A stretch of 64,000 bases of DNA, taken from contig SPIA01000001.1 of assembly GCA_004535795.1 (NCBI GenBank), positions 629,546 through 693,545 of the forward strand. Reading direction: 5' to 3'. The notes under the pieces were generated by a model that had not been told where the DNA came from, did not search any database, and saw only the letters and a program-made list of their open reading frames with translations. Each line of letters starts with the position of its first letter. The first letter of the stretch is position 1. The DNA is from Gammaproteobacteria bacterium LSUCC0057. GTDB taxonomy: Bacteria > Pseudomonadota > Gammaproteobacteria > Pseudomonadales > Porticoccaceae. The translations under genes were made by a program, and so were the position numbers. Shown here one piece after another: positions 11,184 through 20,576 of the stretch.

Positions 11184-12550
11184 AGCGCCTCTAGTGTCGA
11201 CATAATTAGCGCTATTTTCGCCAGGCTCTCGCGGTATTCGGCGTCGGGGTCGGAGTCGGCGACAATACCGCCGCCGCCCCACAGGTGAATAGTGCCAGCG
11301 GCGGCGACCGCGGTGCGGATGGTGATACTGCTGTCCATTCGGCCGTTGCTGCTTAAATAGGCCAGTGAGCCACAGTAGTAACTGCGCCCGACCGGCTCTA
11401 ACTGGTCGATAATCTGCATCGACCGGCGCTTTGGTGCGCCTGTGATCGAGCCGCCAGGGAAACACTCGGCGAGCAATTCGGCGCTACTGCAGTCAGATTT
11501 GAGGGTTCCCGACACGCTGCTGATCAGGTGGTGGACGTTGCTGTAGCTGTGCAGAGCAAACAATTTGTCGACCCGCACTGAACGCGGCTCACAGCAGCGG
11601 CTCAGATCGTTGCGCATCAAGTCGACAATCATGACATTTTCGGCGCGGTTCTTTTCACTCTGTTGCAACCACAATGCGTTGTCGCGATCTTGCTGCGGTT
11701 CGGGGTGGCGAGCGATGGTGCCTTTTATGGGTTGAGTTTCAACGCGGCGTTGCTCGAGCTGAATAAAACGCTCGGGTGACAGCGATAACAGCGCAACCTC
11801 GCCACCGTTGTGTCGCCACTGCCAGTAGCCACTGTGCGGGGAGGGCAGGGCATCGCGCAGAGCGCGATAGGCTGCAAAGCAGTCGCCGCGATAAGGGGCG
11901 GAAAAATGCTGGGCAATGTTCGCCTGGTAGCAGTCCCCGGCGTGGATAAACTCGCGCACCGCCGCTACTGCGGCGCGGTAATCGCCGCTGCTGGTCGACG
12001 CCGCAAAGGCGCCGGTCAATTGGAACGGCGAGTGCGCTGCTGCGCCACTGTGCAGACGCTGGCGGATCTGGTCGATAAAGGCGGCGCTACAGCTGCTGTC
12101 GAAAAAGAGCAGCGTGCGACGACTGTGGTGATCAGTCATCGCCGCCCAGCGGTAGCGCCCGGCGCGCGCCAGCGGTAGGCTTTGGCAACCCTGCGGGTCA
12201 CTGGGGGCTGGGGCGATACGCAGCGCCGTGTGGTTGGCGGCGTAGCCGAGCAGTGCGATAACGCCACCGGTGAACGGTAGCGATGGGTCGGCGACGCGCG
12301 GTATCGCCGCCAGCAACTCGGCGATGGTGGCAAACAGTGGTGGCTCGCCCAGCTGCTGCTCAACCACCACATCGGGGGCAGCACTGATAATATCCCACTG
12401 TCCCTGCCCAGCACTGCCGCTGTCGAACCAGACCAGCTCTGGCAGATCGCGCAGTGCGGCCGCCAGCTCACCGCTCTGTGCACAGTAGGGCAGCTCGAGC
12501 AGCGTGTGGTCAGCGTCTGAATCGCTAGGGGGGTAAGAGGTGATTGGCAT
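11180..12550 (-). CDS. pabB: Aminodeoxychorismate synthase component I
   Basis: PabB converts chorismate plus ammonia to 4-amino-4-deoxychorismate for folate. The 456-residue protein has the chorismate-binding C-terminal domain. PIKGTIAR contains the lysine characteristic of PabB rather than the alanine of TrpE, so PABA rather than tryptophan synthesis is supported. [16 protein letters not shown] and the late [16 protein letters not shown] are conserved. No pabA is adjacent, while pabC is at 39.5 kb in this window. Confidence 0.93.
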   Translation of the reverse strand: MPITSYPPSDSDADHTLLELPYCAQSGELAAALRDLPELVWFDSGSAGQGQWDIISAAPDVVVEQQLGEPPLFATIAELLAAIPRVADPSLPFTGGVIALLGYAANHTALRIAPAPSDPQGCQSLPLARAGRYRWAAMTDHHSRRTLLFFDSSCSAAFIDQIRQRLHSGAAAHSPFQLTGAFAASTSSGDYRAAVAAVREFIHAGDCYQANIAQHFSAPYRGDCFAAYRALRDALPSPHSGYWQWRHNGGEVALLSLSPERFIQLEQRRVETQPIKGTIARHPEPQQDRDNALWLQQSEKNRAENVMIVDLMRNDLSRCCEPRSVRVDKLFALHSYSNVHHLISSVSGTLKSDCSSAELLAECFPGGSITGAPKRRSMQIIDQLEPVGRSYYCGSLAYLSSNGRMDSSITIRTAVAAAGTIHLWGGGGIVADSDPDAEYRESLAKIALIMSTLEAL

Positions 12551-12644
12551 GGCGGCAAACTGTAGGTGAGTGCGGCTTGCGGTGCAAGGCTTTACAGGCC
12601 AAACTTTGCGGCAATTTATTCACCGCCGCTGGGAACCGATCACT

Positions 12645-13130
12645 ATGGCATCGTCCACTTCTCGCCCACATTCCACCGCTCTAAGCGTGCGCGTTGCCGG
12701 CGCTGCTGACGCTGCGTTTATTGCCGATTGCAATGTCGCTATGGCTTTTGAAACTGAGGGTAAACAGATTGATGCTGCACTGCTTCGCGATGGCGTCACC
12801 GGGTTGTTGGCGCGGCCGCAGTTTGGCTTTTATCTGCTCGCCGAACTGCATGGCGAGGCGGTCGGCACACTGATGGTAACCTACGAGTGGTCGGATTGGC
12901 GCAACGGTCTGTTCTGGTGGATTCAGTCGGTTTATGTGGTCGCTGCGGCTAGGCGCAACGGCGTCTATCGCGCGCTCTACGACGAGGTAAAACAGCTGGC
13001 GCAACAGAGCTTAGAGCCAGTCTGCGGTTTTCGACTCTATGTCGAGAACGACAACCGCGCGGCGCAGCAGACTTATGCTGCGCTGGGTATGCAGCGCTGT
13101 GACTACCAGATCTATCAGCAGGGCGGTTAA
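12645..13130 (+). CDS. GNAT family N-acetyltransferase
   Basis: This 161-residue protein has the GNAT fold: an N-terminal strand-helix (VRVAGAADAAFIADCN), the central FFWWIQSVYV-like strand (actually LFWWIQSVYV), acetyl-CoA loop AARRNGVYRAL and a C-terminal GFRLYVENDN...AYAALGM-type block here read as RAAQQTYAALGM. The acceptor substrate is unknown. I place the start at the ATG at 12645, because the family begins near LSVRVA; an in-frame upstream TTG/ATG-like start would add 25 untypical residues. Its stop overlaps the feoB stop by 4 bp (convergent). Confidence 0.85.
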   Translation: MASSTSRPHSTALSVRVAGAADAAFIADCNVAMAFETEGKQIDAALLRDGVTGLLARPQFGFYLLAELHGEAVGTLMVTYEWSDWRNGLFWWIQSVYVVAAARRNGVYRALYDEVKQLAQQSLEPVCGFRLYVENDNRAAQQTYAALGMQRCDYQIYQQGG

Positions 13131-14971
13131 CCGCCGACCAGCGCGGTAAGCTGAAAAGCTAACCACGCTAGCAGATAGGCGAGTAGCCCATAAGCGACGA
13201 ACAGTTGAACCGGTAACCGCCAGGAGCCACTCTCGCGACGCAGCACCGCCAGGGTAGAGATGCACTGTAGGGCGATGGCAAACAATACCAGTAGCGCGAT
13301 ACCTGACCCCAGCGGCAGGCCACTGGTGGCGACGCGATCGGCCAGGCCGACAAATTCATCGCCCTGAGCGGCGATGCCGTAGAGTGCGCCGAGGGTGCCG
13401 ACAAACACTTCGCGCGCCAAGAACGAAGTTAAAATGGCCACTCCGTACTGCCAGTCGAGGCCGAGGGGGGCAAATACCGGCTCAATAAAGTGGCCGAGCT
13501 GGCCCAGCCACGAATCGGCCAGTGAGCTGCCGTAGTTGGGGAAGTAGCCGAGCAGCCAGACCACCACCGTGACCATAAAGATAATCTGCCCCGCTTTGGT
13601 GACAAATTGTGCGCTGCGCTGCCAAGCGCTGCGCAGCAGCGGTCGCCACGACGGCAGTCGGTAGGGCGGCATCTCCAAGACAAACGGCAGATCCTGTGCG
13701 CTACTGTCGCTGCGGCGCGACACCAACGCTGTGACCAGCAGTGCAGCGACGATCCCAAATAGGTAGATAGCGAACATCGCCAGCCCCTGCCAGCCGAGCA
13801 GCCCGCCAAACAGTGAGTGGGCGGGAATAAACGCTGCGATTAACAGCGCATAGACCGGCAGCCGCGCCGAGCAGGGCATCAGCGGAATGGCCATATAGGT
13901 GAGTCGCCGGCGCAGAGGCGATTCGATGGTGCGGGCGGCGTAAATACCGGGGATAGCACAGGCCACGCCTGAGAGCATCGGTATGAAACTCTTGCCGGTG
14001 AGTCCGAACAGCCGCAGCGGCCGGTGGCAGATCACCGCGGCGCGGGCCAGGTAGCCGCTATCCTCGAGAATGCCGACCACCACGGTCAAGACAAAAATTT
14101 GCGGCACAAACACCAAAAATGCACCGATGCCACCAAACAGCGCGTCGTGAACAAAATCTTGCGCGACTCCGGCGGGGAACAGTGGTGTTACCCGTTCAGC
14201 CAACCAGCCGATCGCCCCTTCGACGGCATCCATAACCGGCGCTGCCCAGGTAAAAATTGACTGGAAAAATAGGTACATAATGGCAAAAAATAGCGCGCCA
14301 CCAAACCATGAGTGCAGGAACAGACGGTCGATGCGGGTCTGGCTGACGATCAGCAGATCACCTTTGGGGCCAAACTGCTCCGCGAGCTGTTGTGCGCGCC
14401 AGTGGCCCTGTTCGTCGCCGCCAATGAGACCGCCAACCGCTGGCGTCTGTGGCAGGGGCTGGCCGCTCAACTGCTGGCGGCAGCTATCGTCGAGCTCAGC
14501 GAGGCCGGCACCACTGCGCGCCGATAACGGCACGACCGGGATCGCCAGCGCGCTACTCAAACCGGCGCAGTCGATGGTTAGCTGGTGGCGCTGCAGCACA
14601 TCGACCATGTTGGCGGCAATCAGCATCGGCACCTGATGCCGCTGGCAGAGCGCCAGTGCCTGGAGGGCAAAACCGAGCCCTTTGTCGAGGCGGGTGGCAT
14701 CGACAATGGCTACCACCAGGTCCAATTCGCCCCGCTCCAGCAGTGCCGTGAAGCCGTTGATCGCCGCCTGTTCTTCGCCCGACAGAGCGGTCAACGAATA
14801 GACGCCTGGGAAGTCGATAAAACGCCAGTCGCTGTGGTGTTGCGACTGACCGCTGGCCATATCGACAGTAATGCCGGGGAAGTTGGCCACCTTTTGGTTG
14901 AGCCCGGTCAGGCGGTTGAACAGCAGGCTCTTGCCGGAGTTGGGGCTGCCAATCAGCGCAATCTGCTTCAT
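13127..14971 (-). CDS. feoB: Ferrous iron transporter FeoB
   Basis: FeoB is the inner-membrane GTP-dependent Fe2+ importer. The start at 14971 (MKQIALIGSPNSGKS) overlaps the feoA stop by 4 bp. The cytosolic G domain has G1 at residues 8-15 (GSPNSGKS), G2 GITVD, G3 DFPG and G4 NMVD, followed by the membrane part with two Gate-type regions (SGVACAIPGIYAART and LTSFLAREVFVGTLGALYG). At 614 residues it is much shorter than the ~770 of enteric FeoB, yet all core blocks are present, so it is a compact form rather than truncated. No feoC follows. Confidence 0.95.
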   Translation of the reverse strand: MKQIALIGSPNSGKSLLFNRLTGLNQKVANFPGITVDMASGQSQHHSDWRFIDFPGVYSLTALSGEEQAAINGFTALLERGELDLVVAIVDATRLDKGLGFALQALALCQRHQVPMLIAANMVDVLQRHQLTIDCAGLSSALAIPVVPLSARSGAGLAELDDSCRQQLSGQPLPQTPAVGGLIGGDEQGHWRAQQLAEQFGPKGDLLIVSQTRIDRLFLHSWFGGALFFAIMYLFFQSIFTWAAPVMDAVEGAIGWLAERVTPLFPAGVAQDFVHDALFGGIGAFLVFVPQIFVLTVVVGILEDSGYLARAAVICHRPLRLFGLTGKSFIPMLSGVACAIPGIYAARTIESPLRRRLTYMAIPLMPCSARLPVYALLIAAFIPAHSLFGGLLGWQGLAMFAIYLFGIVAALLVTALVSRRSDSSAQDLPFVLEMPPYRLPSWRPLLRSAWQRSAQFVTKAGQIIFMVTVVVWLLGYFPNYGSSLADSWLGQLGHFIEPVFAPLGLDWQYGVAILTSFLAREVFVGTLGALYGIAAQGDEFVGLADRVATSGLPLGSGIALLVLFAIALQCISTLAVLRRESGSWRLPVQLFVAYGLLAYLLAWLAFQLTALVGG

Positions 14972-15201
14972 GGCGTCAACTCGCAGAGGATGGCGTCGGC
15001 AATCTGTCGGTCGAGCGAGTAGACGCTGTTGTTGATCACGTATTGCCGCGGTGCACCCAGCCCCGGGCGCAGCATGCACTGCACCGTGGCGCCAACGCTA
15101 AAGCCGAGTTCGCTGATGCGCTGCCGGTAGCGGCTGTCGAGCTGCTCGTTGAGTGCCGCAATGGTAGCCGAGCTGCCGGCGGGGAGTTGCCAAAGGGTCA
15201 T
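14968..15201 (-). CDS. feoA: Ferrous iron transport protein FeoA
   Basis: FeoA is a small SH3-like cytosolic partner of FeoB. The 77-residue protein fits the family length and pattern: an N-terminal LWQLPAG, central RISELGFSVGATVQ (the LxxLGF-type glycine turn) and a C-terminal LDRQIADAILCEL. It overlaps feoB by 4 bp (ATGA) and is the first gene of the feoAB operon, downstream of a Fur box and an FNR box. Confidence 0.93.
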   Translation of the reverse strand: MTLWQLPAGSSATIAALNEQLDSRYRQRISELGFSVGATVQCMLRPGLGAPRQYVINNSVYSLDRQIADAILCELTP

Positions 15202-15277
15202 AGTATCGACTCGTCAATCCGTGTCGTCGCTGACGACATAAAACAGTGCCGCCATTGTAGGGGTAACGGCCGCTTTT

Positions 15278-15296
15278 GTTAATAAGAATCGTTATC
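15278..15296 (-). promoter_or_regulatory. Fur box upstream of feoAB
   Basis: Read on the minus strand, GATAACGATTCTTATTAAC agrees with the classical 19-base Fur box at 14 positions. It lies 77 bases before the feoA start, in the region where the feo -10 should fall if the FNR site acts at about -41, so iron-bound Fur would block transcription. Repression of feo by Fur is established in enteric bacteria. Confidence 0.7.
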
Positions 15297-15313
15297 AAAT
15301 TGATTCCGGGGCA

Positions 15314-15327
15314 ATGATCTGCATCAA
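15314..15327 (-). promoter_or_regulatory. FNR/Anr box upstream of feoAB
   Basis: The plus-strand sequence ATGATCTGCATCAA matches 9 of the 10 fixed positions of the FNR consensus TTGAT-N4-ATCAA. It lies upstream of the Fur box relative to feoA. Anaerobic activation of feo by FNR is known in other gammaproteobacteria. The site is also about 100 bp before the divergent ygiQ-type gene, so an effect there cannot be excluded. Confidence 0.7.
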
Positions 15328-15427
15328 CTGTGTGGTTATTCAGGCATTGAAAGGGCGTACAATAGTCGCCCATTTGGTAAACGCGCCACTGTCACCGCAG
15401 TGGAGAGAAATTTTATAGGCACCTGTT

Positions 15428-17650
<2,223 letters not shown>

Positions 17651-17686
17651 CCGGCCGTCTCACCAGCAGAGCAAGGGAGCAACGCC

Positions 17687-18187
17687 ATGCCAGAGATGAC
17701 CTTAGTGGGTTGGTTTCACACCGCGCTCGGCGCGCTATCCATCGCCGCCGGCCTCTACTCGCTGGCCCGTCACCGGGTTATCCGCGCCAGCAACCGCTCC
17801 GGCGCGCTGTTTCTGCTCTGCACGTTGGTGACAGCGCTTTCGGCGCTAACCATTTTCCAAAACGGTGGATTCAATATCGCCCATCTGCTAGCGGTCATGA
17901 CGCTGTTGGCGGTGGCGGTCGGTTGGTCTGCAGAGTACCGTCGGCTCGGCGGGCGCTACGCGATTTACCTGCAGGCGATGAGTTATTCGGCGACTTTTCT
18001 TTTTCATATGATCCCGGCAATTACCGACGGGCTGCGCCGGCTACCAATCGGCGATCCGGTCGTCAGCGAGATCAACGACCCTCTGTTGCTCGGCTTCTAT
18101 CAGCTGTTTTTGCTCTGCTATCTGCTCGGCGTCGCCCTGCAGTGGCGCTGGCTGAGGCGCACGGCCAGCGTTCAACCGGCCGGGTAG
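17687..18187 (+). CDS. Predicted integral membrane protein (DUF2306-like)
   Basis: This 166-residue protein has four or five hydrophobic segments (about residues 5-25, 38-58, 63-82, 95-112, 134-155) and resembles small DUF2306-type membrane proteins, with a histidine early (GWFHTALG) and another at FLFHMIP. Function is unknown. It follows the YgiQ gene by 36 bp, with an AAGGGAG ribosome site, and its 3' end overlaps the converging rsmE by 16 bp. Confidence 0.65.
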   Translation: MPEMTLVGWFHTALGALSIAAGLYSLARHRVIRASNRSGALFLLCTLVTALSALTIFQNGGFNIAHLLAVMTLLAVAVGWSAEYRRLGGRYAIYLQAMSYSATFLFHMIPAITDGLRRLPIGDPVVSEINDPLLLGFYQLFLLCYLLGVALQWRWLRRTASVQPAG

Positions 18188-18888
18188 AGCCGGCTCGCCA
18201 GCGCTACTACGGCGGTCTCTACCCGCAATATGCGCGGCCCCATGGTTACCGCGCTAAAGCCTTGTGCAGTGAGCAGCGCCACCTCGTAGTCAATAAAGCC
18301 TCCCTCCGGTCCCACTACCAAGGTGGCCGGCTTCGCAGCGGCTACCGGGCACGGCTCGCCGCCGCCGGGGTGGGCGAGCAGCCGCAGGCCGTCACCACTT
18401 TGCGCTGCCAAGCGGTCCTCAACGAACGGCTTAAAGAGCGGTTCAAAAGTGACCGTCGGCAGCTGAGTGTCGACCCCTTGCTCCAGCCCCAGCAATAGCT
18501 GTAGGCGGATGTTGTCAGCGCTCAGTTGGGGGCTCTGCCAGTAACTTTTCTCCACCCGCCAGCTGTTGATAAAGGTGATCTGCTTGATGCCCATTGCGGT
18601 GACCGCTTGCAAAAGCCGGTTGACCATCTTGGGGCGCGGCAGGGCGATCACCAACTGCAGAGGCATTGGCGCCGGCGGGCGCTCGGCAATTGCTGTGTAT
18701 GTCACGGTATAGCCGGCGCCATCGTCGGCCAGCACCGTCACTTCACCAAACCCGCGGCCAATTACCCCGGCGCGCAGGGTGGTGCCAGGCACTGCGCGCT
18801 GCACCGTGCGCATATGGTTGGCGCGACGGCCGCTGATCACTGCAGTGGCGGCATCGCTCTCGGCGGGTTCTAGTAGCAGTAAATTCAT
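18172..18888 (-). CDS. rsmE: 16S rRNA m3U1498 methyltransferase
   Basis: RsmE methylates N3 of U1498 in 16S rRNA. The start is placed at 18888 (MNLLLLEPAES), giving 238 residues, close to the usual ~243; an upstream in-frame start would add 20 atypical residues. The SPOUT-type signature is clear: LVVGPEGGFIDYE followed by MGPRILRVETA at the C-terminus, with the PUA-like N-terminal RRANHMRTVQRA. It converges on the membrane protein gene and is divergent from tRNA-Arg. Confidence 0.93.
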   Translation of the reverse strand: MNLLLLEPAESDAATAVISGRRANHMRTVQRAVPGTTLRAGVIGRGFGEVTVLADDGAGYTVTYTAIAERPPAPMPLQLVIALPRPKMVNRLLQAVTAMGIKQITFINSWRVEKSYWQSPQLSADNIRLQLLLGLEQGVDTQLPTVTFEPLFKPFVEDRLAAQSGDGLRLLAHPGGGEPCPVAAAKPATLVVGPEGGFIDYEVALLTAQGFSAVTMGPRILRVETAVVALASRLYPAG

Positions 18889-18932
18889 AAATAAACGGGT
18901 GGACTCAGTTAGCCCAGCGGCGGGCTGTTGGG

Positions 18933-18938
18933 TATACT
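18933..18938 (+). promoter_or_regulatory. -10 box for tRNA-Arg
   Basis: TATACT lies 36 bases before the mature tRNA-Arg 5' end and is followed by a GC-rich stretch (GCGGCGG), typical of stringently controlled stable-RNA promoters. The -35 match near 18909-18914 (TTAGCC) is poor, so the call rests mainly on the -10 and its position. Confidence 0.45.
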
Positions 18939-18974
18939 GCGGCGGCACTGTGAGCTACCACTGTGGTAACCGCG

Positions 18975-19049
18975 CGCCCCTTAGTTTAATGGATAAAACG
19001 AGGACCTCCTAAGTCTTAGATGCAAGTTCGATTCTTGCAGGGGCGGCCA
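18975..19049 (+). tRNA. tRNA-Arg (anticodon CCU)
   Basis: A complete cloverleaf can be folded: acceptor CGCCCCT with AGGGGCG, D-stem GTTT/AAAC, anticodon arm AGGAC-CTCCTAA-GTCTT, T-arm GCAAG-TTCGATT-CTTGC, discriminator G and an encoded CCA at 19047-19049. The anticodon loop reads CTCCTAA, so the anticodon is CCT (reads AGG). tRNA-Arg(CCU) genes are frequent integration sites for islands; the SDR/peptide cluster begins 32 bp after it, but no integrase and no second copy of the tRNA 3' end were seen. Confidence 0.95.
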
Positions 19050-19081
19050 ATCAAAATTATTAGCTTATTGGAGAGGGTATC

Positions 19082-19897
19082 ATGCGAGATAAAGTCGTTA
19101 TTATCACTGGCGGTTCGGCCGGCATCGGTGCCGCCGCTGCCCGATATTTTGCCCAGCGCGGCGCCAAATTGGTACTGGTTGGTCGCCGCCCAGAGCCGCT
19201 ACAGCAACTCGCCGATGAGCTCGCTGCAGAGACCGAAGTACTGGCACTGGCGCTCGATGTCGCCGATCGCAGTCAGTGGGCGGCGCTGTTCGAGCAGAGC
19301 ATGGCGCGCTTTGGACGCATCGATGTGCTGGTGAACAACGCCGGCCTGCACCGCCGCGGCGATGTCGCCAACAACGACTGTGACGATTTGGTGCAGATGA
19401 TGGATGTCAACTTGACCGCGCCGATTGCGCTGTCGCGACTGGCCATCCCCTATCTGCGCCAATCCGGTGGCGGTGCCATCGTCAACGTCGCCTCGCTGGC
19501 CGGTTTTACTCCGATCCAAGGAGCGGCTACTTACGCCGCGGGCAAGGCCGGTCTGCGCGCCTTCAGTTACTCGCTGGCCGATGAGTTGCGCGACGAAGGT
19601 ATTCACGTCGGGCTGGTCTGCCCGGGGCCGGTCGACACCGGATTTATCATGAACGAAATCAGTGAAGTCGAGGGGATTGTCTTTGCCCAGCCGATGAGTA
19701 GCGCCGAGCAGGTCGCCGCTATGGTCTATCGGGTTGCCCAAGGCGAGATGGTCGAGGCGGCACTGCCGCGCGTCAGTGCACTGCTGGCGACGGTCGGCTA
19801 CCTGTTCCCGGCGATTCGGCGCAAATTGCGCCCCGCCATGAACCGCAAGGGCGAGCGCAACAAGCAGAAGTATCTCGCCCGCGCCGCCCAACAGTAA
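19082..19897 (+). CDS. Short-chain dehydrogenase/reductase (SDR)
   Basis: This 271-residue classical SDR has the cofactor motif TGGSAGIGAAAA, NNAG (VLVNNAGL), the catalytic serine strand NVASLAGF, YAAGKAG with the Tyr-Lys pair, and PGPVDTGF. A basic C-terminal tail (RRKLRPAMNRKGERNKQK) follows. The substrate is unknown. A strong GGAGAGGG ribosome site precedes the ATG. It ends 3 bp before the sulfotransferase-like gene, so it is probably cotranscribed with the peptide-modifying genes, but it may simply be a housekeeping SDR lying upstream. Confidence 0.9.
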   Translation: MRDKVVIITGGSAGIGAAAARYFAQRGAKLVLVGRRPEPLQQLADELAAETEVLALALDVADRSQWAALFEQSMARFGRIDVLVNNAGLHRRGDVANNDCDDLVQMMDVNLTAPIALSRLAIPYLRQSGGGAIVNVASLAGFTPIQGAATYAAGKAGLRAFSYSLADELRDEGIHVGLVCPGPVDTGFIMNEISEVEGIVFAQPMSSAEQVAAMVYRVAQGEMVEAALPRVSALLATVGYLFPAIRRKLRPAMNRKGERNKQKYLARAAQQ

Positions 19898-19900
19898 CCT

Positions 19901-20575
19901 ATGCCGCTCTACAAAACCGAAAAAGGCCTGCTCTACTTTGCCCATCTGCCGCTGGCCGGCGGCGCTCTGTTTGACCGCTATTTGGCCGCGCGTTTTGGTG
20001 CCCCGGCACTGCACCAACCGCGCTACTGCGGCGCTCCAACCAGCGCCGCCTCCAGCCCGGTACAGCACATTGAGCGACAGCAGTTCGCCAAGTGGTTTCC
20101 CGCTAACTTTTTGGATTATCTGCTGGCACTGGTGCGCCACCCAACTCTGCGGCTGGTCGCTGCCTACCAGCTGCGCCAGCGCCGTACTGGCGATGCAGAG
20201 CTGGCCGATTTCTCGAGCTGGTTAGCAGGTTACGCTGAGGCGATTGCCAGCGACAGTGCAAAACTGCCGGGCGATCTGCGCTGGCAGAGCAGTTTTTTGC
20301 CGCCGCACTGTCGGCTGTTTAAATTGGAAGGTGGACTCGAGCCTGTGGCAGATTATCTCGATGAACAGTTTGGCCCAGCCAGTCGCGAGCTGTTAAAGCT
20401 ACCGCAGGCGGCTGCCGAGCAGAGCTCGCCGCGCGGTGGTCAACCGAAGGCCGCAAGCGATAGACCCACGCCGCCGGTAGTTACCGCCAATGACCACCGC
20501 ATTATCGGCGAAATCTACCAGCGCGATTTTACTCTGCTCAGCTATCCAGTCAGCGCGCCGAGGGTGCTCCACTAA
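19901..20575 (+). CDS. Sulfotransferase-like protein (degenerate PAPS site)
   Basis: This 224-residue protein resembles the sulfotransferase fold. FAHLPLAGG (residues 13-21) sits where sulfotransferases have F-H-I-P-K-T-GG, and VRHPTLRLVAAYQLR (Arg79 onward) matches the 3'-phosphate-binding R-D-P-x-x-R-x-x-S-x-Y block. IYQRDFTLLSYP near the end matches the usual C-terminal Y-x-x-D-hydrophobic-GY block. The lysine of the 5'-phosphosulfate loop is replaced by leucine, so PAPS-dependent catalysis is doubtful. It lies 3 bp after the SDR and 1 bp before the ATP-grasp gene. It may tailor the peptide encoded downstream or act as a non-catalytic partner; this is inference. Confidence 0.6.
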   Translation: MPLYKTEKGLLYFAHLPLAGGALFDRYLAARFGAPALHQPRYCGAPTSAASSPVQHIERQQFAKWFPANFLDYLLALVRHPTLRLVAAYQLRQRRTGDAELADFSSWLAGYAEAIASDSAKLPGDLRWQSSFLPPHCRLFKLEGGLEPVADYLDEQFGPASRELLKLPQAAAEQSSPRGGQPKAASDRPTPPVVTANDHRIIGEIYQRDFTLLSYPVSAPRVLH

Positions 20576-20576
20576 T

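Noticed and set aside
10395..11465. 356-residue minus-strand frame opposite aroC
   Set aside because: It overlaps conserved aroC and pabB in antisense or alternate frame and has no recognisable domain.
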